Source: Catalimonadaceae bacterium JC749
GTDB taxonomy: Bacteria > Bacteroidota > Bacteroidia > Cytophagales > Cyclobacteriaceae
Length of the DNA stretch: 57,754 nucleotides
Reading direction: 5' to 3'
Assembly (NCBI GenBank): GCA_021730635.1
Contig: JAJNNC010000022.1
Coordinates: 1 to 57,754, forward strand
Part shown: piece by piece, positions 46,233-55,325 of the stretch
Layout of the letters: each line of letters opens with the position of its first letter
Numbering within the stretch: the first letter of the stretch is position 1
Notes under the pieces: generated by a model
What the model saw: only the letters and a program-made list of their open reading frames with translations
Told to the model about the DNA's origin: nothing
The model's database searches: none
Position numbers and translations under genes: made by a program

Positions 46233-46805
46233 TTAATTTGTTTTGAAAGATCCTATAGAAGATTCAATGGTTTTCGCAAAAATTTCATCGTAGAAGGCTG
46301 TTGGCACCAGGTAATCTACCTGAAAGTACCGGTTTTCTCCTGCCTCATACATCAGCTTAAAATCTATCCAATCCTCATTTTGCATGAGCCATTGTTGTAC
46401 TTTAAAATCGTTGTATTCGTACGTGGTCGCTTTAACCTCCTGCCATACTTTGGTAATCTCATCAGCCTGGGGTGCATCCATCTGTTTCCTGAGTTGCTGC
46501 CAATGCTGTTTGTCGATTTCAGAAAGAATCATAAAAGCCTGTGTACGCTCATCCTGGTAGACAGAAAGAATTTCTACCCCTTCCTGCTGTTGTTGCATCC
46601 CACTCTGTTGAATTTTCCGGGTTTGTTCTTCAGAAAAACGAGTGAATGAAGCCGGTGCAGCATAGGATATCCCCAGGATATGATTTTGCTCCCTTTCACC
46701 GATCAACGATGGATTTACCTGAAACTGCATGACTTGCTGTGCTGAGGGATTGCAGCCTGATATCAGGCTCAGAAACAACACAGTCAGGATGGGTAAGTAT
46801 CTCAT
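46233..46805 (-). CDS. uncharacterised lipoprotein
   Basis: A 190-residue protein with a lipoprotein signal ending in LISGC (Cys18). The mature part is Gln-rich around residues 62-75 and has a YFQVDYLVPTAFYDE segment near the end. No family is recognised. It is the first gene of a two-gene minus-strand unit with the Bor-like lipoprotein. Confidence 0.7.
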   Translation of the reverse strand: MRYLPILTVLFLSLISGCNPSAQQVMQFQVNPSLIGEREQNHILGISYAAPASFTRFSEEQTRKIQQSGMQQQQEGVEILSVYQDERTQAFMILSEIDKQHWQQLRKQMDAPQADEITKVWQEVKATTYEYNDFKVQQWLMQNEDWIDFKLMYEAGENRYFQVDYLVPTAFYDEIFAKTIESSIGSFKTN

Positions 46806-47349
46806 AGGTTAAAAGGTTAAGTGAAGTGTTCTTCCCCTCTCAGAGGTTGCTAAGAACAAAACAAAATTGGAGAAAAATCACAGGCGCAGAAATACCCAAG
46901 GGCAGGTGTTTTGGATACCGGATTGCCGGTATTTTCTCTACCCGGCTAAAGGTAGAAACAGGATAGAAGGTTAAACAAAAGGGCCAATGGATGGGTTATT
47001 ATTTAAATATATCAATTTTAAATATGTTTATATAGATAATTTTTTATACATAATACCAATTGGTGACTATATGCTACAGGAAAAATTTGTACACAATCAA
47101 TAAAATGCCTATCACCTTCCATTGATACCATGTTGAAATATTACAATTTCGCTCAAATTGAAATATGAATTAATCCTATTGATAATCAATTACTTATAGA
47201 CAAACAGGAAAGTTAATTGCATAATTTAAATAAAAGGCGAAATCATTTTTTTAACTTGCGTGTTATAAGATTTTATTGATCATACCGTGTCCCCACTGTT
47301 CATGATTGATGATAATTATTTGAATTTATTACGCTGTTACTAGTACCAT
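46806..47349. other. AT-rich intergenic region
   Basis: About 540 bases between divergent genes, very AT-rich from 46990 to 47260. I see no gene or RNA gene. It should contain promoters for both flanking genes. Confidence 0.5.
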
Positions 47350-48834
47350 ATGTCAAAATTTACTTATGCAGGGCGGGGTATTTTTGTATTGCTGTTGATA
47401 ATCTTTTTTTCGTGTGAGTGGGATAAGGGTCAGCAAAGTCTGGATTTTACAGATCTCACTTCACTTTTTGCGCTTGGAGAAGAACCTCCCCCCTACTCAG
47501 GTTCTATCAAATTCATCGATCCCACTACTGTGGCCACCGGGGGCAATGGCTTTACCTCCTTAGTGATAGGGCCAGATGAGAAACTTTATGCCCTGTCTTC
47601 TGATGGCTTTATTAAGCGGTGGGCCATAGACCATCAGACGGGACTGCTCAGCCAGGAGGAAGTGATCTCCACCCTCAGAGATACAGAGGGTGGTAACCGT
47701 TTGTCCATAGGCATGGCTTTTGACCCACAGGCTACGGCCACTAATCCTATCCTTTGGGTGTCTCATACTTCCTATGGCTTTCACAAAGAACCAAACTTCC
47801 AGGGAAAGATCACAAAACTATCAGGCCAGCACCTTCAACACATTCAGGACTATGTCATTCATCTGCCACGTTCCATCAGAGACCATGGTACGAATGGCAT
47901 TCAATTTGGTCCCGATAGTGCCCTCTACATTCTACAAGGGTCAAATTCTGCGATGGGCTCCTATGACGAGGCCTGGAAAAGACATGAAGTGCTGCTCTCC
48001 GGAGCCCTGCTCCGCCTGGATGTATCCTTGATTGAGGAACAGCAGTGGACCCTACCCATCGACTCGAAAACAGAACAGGGAGGCACCTACAATCCCTATG
48101 CACCAGGAGCCCCACTGACGCTGTATGCCACCGGCCTGAGGAATGCCTATGACCTGGTCTTTCACAGCAATGGCCAACTCTATGTACCTGGAAACGGCTC
48201 CACAGGTGGTTTGGCCAATGCGCCAGGGTCTGATCCGGGCAGCCCTTCTTACCGTCCTCCACAATACAAAACCTATAGCGGTCCGGCAGTTCCATATCTT
48301 TCAGAACTCCCTTCTCAGTCTGACTATCTGTTTACTATAGAAAAGGGTGGGTATTATGGACATCCCAATCCCAGAAGAGCAGAGTATGTGCTCAATGGTG
48401 GTAACCCTGCCAACCCTTCCTGGCCTGAGGCTGTAGTGACACAGTATCCTGTAGGTACTAATCCTGATGCCAACTACAAAGGCTACTCAGAAAACCTGGG
48501 CCACAACCAATCACCCAATGGGGTGATAGAGTACAAAAGCAGTGCCTTCAATGGAGCCTTGGCCGGTAAGCTCATCAATGTCTGGTTTGGTCCCAGCACC
48601 CTGGTGGTAATGGAGATAGGCAATGGCAGCAGCAAGCACATCAGCAAAGTCATAGAAGGCATCCCTGGCTTTCAGGGCTTCAACAAACCCCTGGATGTGG
48701 TGGAAGACACCCGCAATGGCAACTTGTATGTCTCAGAATATCAGGCAGCCACCCAGGGAGGTGCTGGTAAGATCACCCTGCTCAAACCTGAGGTGCCTCC
48801 GGCTACGACAACCGTTGCCCAGCACGAGCAGTAA
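47350..48834 (+). CDS. glucose/sorbosone dehydrogenase-like lipoprotein
   Basis: A 494-residue beta-propeller protein with a lipoprotein-like signal ending in FFSC (Cys23). Blade-type motifs include NGFTSLVIGPDEKLY, DHGTNGIQFGPDSALY, ATGLRNAYDLVF and GHNQSPNGVIEY, as in glucose/sorbosone dehydrogenase (PQQ-type) propellers. It probably oxidises a sugar in the periplasm if it binds PQQ, but the cofactor residues were not verified. The end (PPATTTVAQHEQ) lacks a T9SS domain, so it stays as a lipoprotein. The HTCS gene follows after 300 bases. Confidence 0.83.
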   Translation: MSKFTYAGRGIFVLLLIIFFSCEWDKGQQSLDFTDLTSLFALGEEPPPYSGSIKFIDPTTVATGGNGFTSLVIGPDEKLYALSSDGFIKRWAIDHQTGLLSQEEVISTLRDTEGGNRLSIGMAFDPQATATNPILWVSHTSYGFHKEPNFQGKITKLSGQHLQHIQDYVIHLPRSIRDHGTNGIQFGPDSALYILQGSNSAMGSYDEAWKRHEVLLSGALLRLDVSLIEEQQWTLPIDSKTEQGGTYNPYAPGAPLTLYATGLRNAYDLVFHSNGQLYVPGNGSTGGLANAPGSDPGSPSYRPPQYKTYSGPAVPYLSELPSQSDYLFTIEKGGYYGHPNPRRAEYVLNGGNPANPSWPEAVVTQYPVGTNPDANYKGYSENLGHNQSPNGVIEYKSSAFNGALAGKLINVWFGPSTLVVMEIGNGSSKHISKVIEGIPGFQGFNKPLDVVEDTRNGNLYVSEYQAATQGGAGKITLLKPEVPPATTTVAQHEQ

Positions 48835-49137
48835 AAGTCAACTTTGTAAGGGAGGCACAACCCTTCCCCCCCCAACTTAAATAATGGTGACTTAAGCGAT
48901 AGTAATATATCTTTCCCGTTCAAGGGACGGACAGTACTCAATGTCTTTTGCGCTGTGGATTTAAGGGTTCATTTGTTTATTAGCTTTTTTATATAATTTA
49001 TATAAAGCTAACCTCATGAAGAATATTTTTTTAAAAGTTAGCAAAAAATTCTAAGGGATTTCCTAACTTATCCTATCAAACCACCTGGCCATCTTTGTCC
49101 CCTGACCAGGTTATGGCGGTTTATTAAGTGGTAAAAG
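48835..49137. promoter_or_regulatory. intergenic region with inverted repeat near the HTCS start
   Basis: About 300 bases before the hybrid regulator. It includes an inverted repeat acctgg (49083-49088) and ccaggt (49106-49111) with a 17-base loop, 27 bases before the start. This could be a regulatory or attenuator element, but it is short. The rest shows no gene. Confidence 0.35.
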
Positions 49138-52100
49138 ATGAAAAGGCCTCTTGCAATTTTAATTGGATTGCTATGCATGGTCGCCTCTCCAAAAATTTTT
49201 GGTCAGCCCGACAGTCTCCGCTTTGAACATTTATCAGTCAAACAAGGACTCTCCCATAATAAAATATTTTGCATCCTTCAGGACCGGGAAGGTTTTCTTT
49301 GGTTTGGAACCAGAGATGGTTTAAATAAATATGATGGATACAATTTTACCGTTTATCAGCCTGATCCGGCAAACCCTACCCACCACCTGAGGCACAACTG
49401 GATCAAGGATATTTATGAAGACAAGGCTGGCACCTTATGGGTGGCTACCCTGGGCGGATTACACAAAGTGGACAAAAGGAGTGGTACATTCACCTACTAC
49501 TCTGCTGATACGGTAGCCGGTGGCTTTCGAAATGGTTGTTATGCTATTTTTGAAGACCATGACGGATCCTTGCTGATTACCACGGAGGGCGGGATAAACA
49601 GGTTTGATCCTGAAACAGAAACCTTTTCCTTCTATCCGCCTCCTACTCCGGATAATCGATTTATGTACTCCATTGTGGAAGACCAGGCAGGTATTTTGTG
49701 GATCGGCACTTTGCAGGGTTTGTTTCAACTAGACCTCCCTACGGGCCAGTATACTCGTTTTGTCCTGGATTCTACCAGGGCTGATCAAACTGATATTATT
49801 TCTTCTGTCTATCATGATATTTCAGGCACTTTATGGGTAGCCTCTAAAGGGGTAGGCCTTTACCGGTTAGAGCCTGGCAGTCGTAAAGTCACACTCTATC
49901 CAGAACTGGCCGATTGTTATATATACTCAATGGGTCTGTGGGAAGATGAGAAGGAAACGCTTTGGATAGGTACCAATAAAGGATTAAAGTTACTGAACAA
50001 AAAGACAGGGAGCCTAGTGACCTTCCGAGCCAACCACGCGGTTTCCGGTAGCCTGAGCAATGATGTGGTTCGCACCATCTATCAAGATCGTAGTGGTACC
50101 CTTTGGGTGGGAACTGTCAATGGGATTGATAAACTGCCCGGCCAGTTAAAAAAGTTTCGTACCTATCAGGTCACGCCCGACGTTTCCTTTAGTCAGTTGC
50201 CTGAAAACTTTATCAATGCCATCTGTGAAGACCGTCAGGGTATCATCTGGCTTGGCACCTATTTCAATGGACTGTACCGGTACGACCGTCAGACAGGGAC
50301 CTATACCAACTATCAGTCGGATCCTGCCGATGAGAGCAGCCTGATGACCAATCAGATTGATGAAATATATGAGGATAGCCATGGCATCCTGTGGATAGGC
50401 ACTGCCAAAGGGCTTCATGCCATGGATAGGAAAACAGGGCAATTTACCCGTTATCCTACCAAGATTTTTATTTTCACTATTGCGGAAGATACCAGAGGGA
50501 ATATCTGGATCGGTGGCAATGGCATCGCCTCCTTTGACCGTCGAACAGGTCAATTTACCTATATTAAAAACCTACCCAACCATGCTGATGGAGAAAAAAT
50601 CAGAACGATCATCAAAATACTGACCAGTCGGACGGGCGATTTATGGCTGGCTTCCACCAGTCAATTTTTGAGGAAGCTGAATCCCATGACAGGCGAGAGT
50701 TTCAGTTTCCGGCACAGTCTGAAGGATACGCTGGGTGTCTTGAACGATAACGATATCCGTTCTCTTTATGAAGACAATGAGGGTGTTTTATGGGTAGGCA
50801 CCAACCAGGGCGGCCTCAACCGACTGGACCCCAACACGAATACCTTTACCGCCTTTACCAAACACGACGGCTTGCCCAGCAATCATATCGCTGGTATTCT
50901 GAGCGACAAAAAGGGGAACCTTTGGTTGTCTACTCATAAAGGAATTTGCCGGTTCAATCCCAAGACCAAATCCTATCGTAATTACGACCAAAGTGAGGGT
51001 TTACAGGACAACGAGTTTCACGATGTATATGCCATGAGTAAAAAGGGAGAACTGCTTTTCGGGGGGCCCAATGGTTTCAACATCATACACCCGGATAGCA
51101 TTGAGTACAACTGGCAACTCCCTCCCCTGCACATTACCAGTTTCTCAGTATTGAACGAACCTCGCCCCTTTGATAGTGAAGTGATAGAACTCTCTCACCG
51201 GGAGAATTTCATCTCCTTTGACTTTGTCGCCTTAAACTTCCACAACTCGAGAAAGAACCGGTATGCCTATCAGCTGAAAGGCTTGGACCAGGATTGGGTA
51301 TATAGTGGTACGCGTCGTTTTGCCAACTATACTGATCTGAAGCCTGGTCATTATACATTTCGGGTGAAAGGGGCGAACAACGACGGGGTTTGGAATGAGC
51401 AGGGGGCTTCTATCAACATCATCATTTCCCCACCCTGGTGGCAAACGTGGTGGGCCAAAATACTCTATGCCCTTGCGGCTGGCCTGGTGCTGTATGCCTT
51501 ACGATATTATACGGTTTCCAGAGAACGTCTGAATGCTGACTTAAAGCTAAAAAGCATAGAATCAGAGAAACTACTGGAGATGGATCATCTGAAATCTCAT
51601 TTCTTTGCCAATATTTCCCATGAATTCAGGACGCCGCTGACCCTGATTCTGGGCCCCTTAGAGAAGCTGCTCTCTACCAACGAAAACAGCTCTCTGAGAG
51701 AGACCTACCAGACCATGTACCGGAACACACAACGTTTGCTTACCCTCATCAATCAGCTGCTGGATTTATCCAAACTGGAAGCCGGCAAAATGAAACTAGA
51801 GCCTTCCCCTACCAACCTGATCCAGTATTTAAAGAGAATTGTCTTTTCTTTTACATCTTTGGCTGAAAGCAAAAAGGTGCTGTTCCGTTTCCAGTATCCC
51901 AATGATAACCCTGTCGTTTACCTTGATGCCGACAAACTGGAGAAAATACTGACCAACCTGATTGCCAATGCCTTTAAATTTACTCCAGAAGAAGGTCAGA
52001 TCACCGTATCGGCCAGCTTGAAGAGTGCAGACGACCCACTCCTGCCCGAACCCCTCCAAAATGCAAAACTCTCATCCCGGCACAATGTGCTCCAGTTGCT

Positions 52101-53211
52101 GGTGCAGGACGATGGTCTGGGTATCCCGGAAGACCAGGTACAGAAGATTTTTAACCGTTTTTACCAGGCCGACAACTCCCAGACCAGAGAACAGGGAGGT
52201 ACGGGCATCGGTTTGTCTTTGGTACAGGAACTGGTTGAACTACATCAGGGACATATTTCCATTCAAAGCCAGGTGGGCAAGGGTAGCTGCTTTACCGTCT
52301 ATCTTCCCCTGCTCATAGCAGATTATCATGAAATTGTTGTAACAGAAAACCCAGTAGAACCTTCTAAGGCTATTTTCCCTGCCGATTCCATCAAAGAACA
52401 CAACCACCATCAGCAGGTTTTCACTGATTCCATGAAGGCTTCTACTTACACAAAGAATCCCCTGGTGTTGATTGTGGAAGACAATGCAGAAATCCGTTTT
52501 TACATTCGGGAAAACCTGGAGCCGTATTACAAAGTGATGGAAGCCGCTGATGGTGCGGAAGGATATGGCATTGCCCAGGAAACTATCCCTGACCTCATCA
52601 TCAGCGATGTGATGATGCCCAAGATGGATGGGGTAGAGCTCTGCCGTAAACTCAAATTGGATGAAAAAACCAGCCATATCCCCGTGATTCTGTTAACGGC
52701 TAAAGCCAGTGGCGACAACAAAATTGCAGGCCTGGAGACGGGTGCAGACGATTATATCATTAAACCTTTCGAAGCCCGGGAACTCCTGGCACGAGGCAGA
52801 AACCTGATTGATACCCGTAGAAAATTAAGGGAACGTTTTACCAAACAGATTTCATTGCAGCCTGCAGCCATCGCCATCACGTCGGTAGATGAAAAGTTTC
52901 TGCAAAGAGCCATGCAGCTGATGGAAGAGCATATGTCTGATCCGGATTTTGGGGTGGAAACTTTTGGCAGAGAAGTAGGGATGAGCCGGACACAGCTCTT
53001 TAGAAAGTTAAAAGCCTTGACCAATCAATCACCAGGCGACTTTATCCGAATTATGCGCCTGAAAAGAGCCGCAGAGCTTCTGGAAAAAGGGGCAGGTACT
53101 ATTGCTGAAGTGGCTTTCCAGACCGGTTTCCAGGACCCCTCCTATTTTACCAAATGTTTTCAGAAGCAATTTGGCCAGACCCCTTCTGAATTTTTATCCA
53201 GTACCATCTGA
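49138..53211 (+). CDS. hybrid two-component system regulator (HTCS)
   Basis: A 1357-residue single-chain sensor and regulator. A signal peptide (about 1-21) precedes about 650 residues of two-component regulator propeller repeats, visible as repeated WVGT or WIGT blades. A Y_Y_Y domain follows (about 687-750), then one membrane segment (771-791), a HisKA domain with His828 in SHEFRTP, a HATPase domain, a receiver with phosphoacceptor Asp1157 in DVMMPKMDG, and a C-terminal AraC-type HTH (about 1250-1357) ending in FGQTPSEF. Such regulators sense oligosaccharides in the periplasm and switch on sugar-use loci. No SusC/SusD pair is in this window, so its target is not obvious. The upstream dehydrogenase-like lipoprotein is one candidate. 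Confidence 0.95.
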   Translation: MKRPLAILIGLLCMVASPKIFGQPDSLRFEHLSVKQGLSHNKIFCILQDREGFLWFGTRDGLNKYDGYNFTVYQPDPANPTHHLRHNWIKDIYEDKAGTLWVATLGGLHKVDKRSGTFTYYSADTVAGGFRNGCYAIFEDHDGSLLITTEGGINRFDPETETFSFYPPPTPDNRFMYSIVEDQAGILWIGTLQGLFQLDLPTGQYTRFVLDSTRADQTDIISSVYHDISGTLWVASKGVGLYRLEPGSRKVTLYPELADCYIYSMGLWEDEKETLWIGTNKGLKLLNKKTGSLVTFRANHAVSGSLSNDVVRTIYQDRSGTLWVGTVNGIDKLPGQLKKFRTYQVTPDVSFSQLPENFINAICEDRQGIIWLGTYFNGLYRYDRQTGTYTNYQSDPADESSLMTNQIDEIYEDSHGILWIGTAKGLHAMDRKTGQFTRYPTKIFIFTIAEDTRGNIWIGGNGIASFDRRTGQFTYIKNLPNHADGEKIRTIIKILTSRTGDLWLASTSQFLRKLNPMTGESFSFRHSLKDTLGVLNDNDIRSLYEDNEGVLWVGTNQGGLNRLDPNTNTFTAFTKHDGLPSNHIAGILSDKKGNLWLSTHKGICRFNPKTKSYRNYDQSEGLQDNEFHDVYAMSKKGELLFGGPNGFNIIHPDSIEYNWQLPPLHITSFSVLNEPRPFDSEVIELSHRENFISFDFVALNFHNSRKNRYAYQLKGLDQDWVYSGTRRFANYTDLKPGHYTFRVKGANNDGVWNEQGASINIIISPPWWQTWWAKILYALAAGLVLYALRYYTVSRERLNADLKLKSIESEKLLEMDHLKSHFFANISHEFRTPLTLILGPLEKLLSTNENSSLRETYQTMYRNTQRLLTLINQLLDLSKLEAGKMKLEPSPTNLIQYLKRIVFSFTSLAESKKVLFRFQYPNDNPVVYLDADKLEKILTNLIANAFKFTPEEGQITVSASLKSADDPLLPEPLQNAKLSSRHNVLQLLVQDDGLGIPEDQVQKIFNRFYQADNSQTREQGGTGIGLSLVQELVELHQGHISIQSQVGKGSCFTVYLPLLIADYHEIVVTENPVEPSKAIFPADSIKEHNHHQQVFTDSMKASTYTKNPLVLIVEDNAEIRFYIRENLEPYYKVMEAADGAEGYGIAQETIPDLIISDVMMPKMDGVELCRKLKLDEKTSHIPVILLTAKASGDNKIAGLETGADDYIIKPFEARELLARGRNLIDTRRKLRERFTKQISLQPAAIAITSVDEKFLQRAMQLMEEHMSDPDFGVETFGREVGMSRTQLFRKLKALTNQSPGDFIRIMRLKRAAELLEKGAGTIAEVAFQTGFQDPSYFTKCFQKQFGQTPSEFLSSTI

Positions 53212-53470
53212 TCCCTTCCATCATTTCTCCCCTTTCTGTATTCTCTTTCTAAGTGCCTTTTCGTCACCCGGAACCTGTGGCAGCAACCTATTTACCGGTC
53301 AATGGAATAAAATTACCAGCGGGGTTTCACCACCATATATTCCAAGCTTTTAGCTGTCACCAGATTACCAGCGACAGGAATGGTTTTACTAGCCTGCACA
53401 TTGCCTTAAGTTTTACTTTTACGATGACCTTTGACAGAGGTAGCATGCCTTCACTTAATAAGAAAAAAAG

Positions 53471-53653
53471 ATGGAAGCGCTCAATTTTCAAATGAGAAAC
53501 ACGGTATTATCCCTAGCCAGGGGCAACAAACGCAGGGCAAGAAACAGAATACAGAGCTTTCTGCAGACCGCCTACCATACACTGCCCAAAGAAGAACTCG
53601 AGGAATTTCTCCGGGATGTGGCAGTACTGGAGCAGGATATTGAATACCTATGA
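53471..53653 (+). CDS. small basic protein, possible
   Basis: A possible 60-residue protein, rich in Arg and Leu, with an LPKEELEEFLRDVAVLEQDIEYL-like C-terminal helix. It ends 62 bases before the preferred start of the next gene. No family is recognised and no strong ribosome binding site is evident, so it may be non-coding. Confidence 0.35.
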   Translation: MEALNFQMRNTVLSLARGNKRRARNRIQSFLQTAYHTLPKEELEEFLRDVAVLEQDIEYL

Positions 53654-53715
53654 AATCCTGCAAAGGCTGGGTAATACTTTTTAACAAGCTTATCAAACAA
53701 TTAATTAATACTGAT

Positions 53716-54723
53716 ATGAAGAAGATCATGATTGCAGTAGGTCTGCTGCTATGCGGCAGCATCACACTCTTCGCACAAAACTGGGTCAATGGCGGTAATA
53801 GCTTTGCAGCTAATGGAAAACTGGGTACCAACGATAATTTTTCTCTGGTCTTTGAGACCAACAATGTGGAAAGAGGCAGGCTCACCAACACCGGTAGCTG
53901 GGGCATAGGCACCAACACTCCCCAATCTCAATTGCATTTTACGGCTGACCTGACCACTGGCTGGGGCACTGACATGTATCACTATGATGCCAGTTTTCAA
54001 TCCGCTCACAGAAAAAAGATATGGTTGCGCAGAGATTGGAACAGTGCTGCTCCTTTTTTGGGAGATTATCTGATGTTATGTAGTTCTGGTAACCGCAGTA
54101 ATACCAACCAATCCTCTATCGTATTGGCGCAAGGGGGTATCTTTTTGGGCCGCGGCAAAGAGGATGGGGCAGGCTTAAGCAAAGAATGGCTACGCATTGA
54201 TCAAAATGGAAACGTAGGCATTGGAACAGCGGCTCCCAGTCAACAATTGCATGTGGTGGGCACGGAAGTTTTGTCTAGCGGTTTCCAAGCTGGGTTTAAG
54301 TTCCGCAACCGCGGTAGTGCTTCTGCCAGTGACGATTGGGTATGGTATGCGGAGAACAATATTGCCCGACTCTGGAATGCGCTCAATGGGGATATTATCA
54401 GTCTTACCAGGGCTGGCAGCCTGACCTTGAAAGGCTCTATCCATGCCCGGGAGGTAAGGGTCACAGCCACGGCTGGGGCAGACTTTGTCTTTGCAGAAGA
54501 TTACGCTCTGCCTTCTTTGCAGCAGGTAGCCCGTTATGTCAAAGAGCATAAGCACCTACCTGAGATCGCTTCTGAACAGCAGATGCTGAAAGAAGGTCTC
54601 AACATTGGTGCGTTTCAGATCCAACTTTTGCAAAAAGTAGAAGAACTCACCCTTTATCTTATTGAACAAGACAAGCGGATTCAGGCCTTGGAAGCGGAAA
54701 ACAAGAACTTAAAAAACAGGTAA
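53716..54723 (+). CDS. secreted protein with endosialidase-chaperone-like C-terminus
   Basis: A 335-residue exported protein. I choose the ATG at 53716 because a signal peptide (about 1-19, ending LFAQ) follows at once; the frame is open to 53650 and that extension is not signal-like. The body has beta-rich GIGTAAP/GIGTNTP-like segments. The C-terminal part (about 250-335), with FVFAEDYALPSLQQVARYVKEHKHLPEI and a coiled coil, is the common Bacteroidota relative of the tail-fibre/endosialidase intramolecular chaperone. It may trimerise and be exported, but no protease active site is verified. Function unknown. Confidence 0.78.
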   Translation: MKKIMIAVGLLLCGSITLFAQNWVNGGNSFAANGKLGTNDNFSLVFETNNVERGRLTNTGSWGIGTNTPQSQLHFTADLTTGWGTDMYHYDASFQSAHRKKIWLRRDWNSAAPFLGDYLMLCSSGNRSNTNQSSIVLAQGGIFLGRGKEDGAGLSKEWLRIDQNGNVGIGTAAPSQQLHVVGTEVLSSGFQAGFKFRNRGSASASDDWVWYAENNIARLWNALNGDIISLTRAGSLTLKGSIHAREVRVTATAGADFVFAEDYALPSLQQVARYVKEHKHLPEIASEQQMLKEGLNIGAFQIQLLQKVEELTLYLIEQDKRIQALEAENKNLKNR

Positions 54724-54853
54724 TCCACATCTTGAATGGTTTGACTATGTGGAGATAACAGCTTCTTGGCGGGTCATCTCACTAAGGCCAAACTGATCTC
54801 ATACCCTAAAAGTCGTCAATAAAGCAGTAGTAAACTTTAGATGATACACTACC

Positions 54854-55282
54854 ATGAACAGTCTAACCTTGTTGACTTTGCTTCTTACAGTCCTACAACC
54901 TGTACCGAAAAGTTGCCAGGATCAAACTGAAGCGAATCCCTCTTACATTGATGGACATTGGTCGCTCATTGAATATATACCTTCAGCTATTTTACCCTCT
55001 CCTCAGGTATTTTCTAAAGGAGCAATTGTCTGGAGCTTTGACAGTGAAGCAAGGGAAATGACTGTGTCAGTGCATGAAAGCATACAGGTCAACATCCTGG
55101 CTGAAGGCTCCTACCCTTATACCTTTGGAGACGATGGATGCAATGACAATGGCAATCAGTTCATCATCATTGGTGAGCGGGGCTTTGGTACGCTAATCCT
55201 GGATGAGGTCAGTAACAACAAACTAACCATTACGATGGCCTGTAAAGATGGCCATGTGCTGGTCTTCCATAAAATGGACTAA
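54854..55282 (+). CDS. small secreted uncharacterised protein
   Basis: A 142-residue protein with a signal peptide (about 1-20; KSCQ is near the cleavage area, so a lipoprotein is possible with Cys21). The mature part is beta-rich, with IVWSFDSEAREMTVSV, and GTLILDEVSNNKLTITMACKDG segments, like a small lipocalin-type or META-type barrel. No family is assigned. It sits between two secreted proteins on the same strand; its stop is 43 bases before the protease gene. Confidence 0.65.
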   Translation: MNSLTLLTLLLTVLQPVPKSCQDQTEANPSYIDGHWSLIEYIPSAILPSPQVFSKGAIVWSFDSEAREMTVSVHESIQVNILAEGSYPYTFGDDGCNDNGNQFIIIGERGFGTLILDEVSNNKLTITMACKDGHVLVFHKMD

Positions 55283-55325
55283 AACAACACATAGCGAACC
55301 TACATCTTATCCTAACAATCAGCTT

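Noticed and set aside
48695-48880. Frameshifted continuation of the dehydrogenase-like lipoprotein
   Set aside because: The overlapping frame has no homology-like pattern and the natural end of the propeller is complete.
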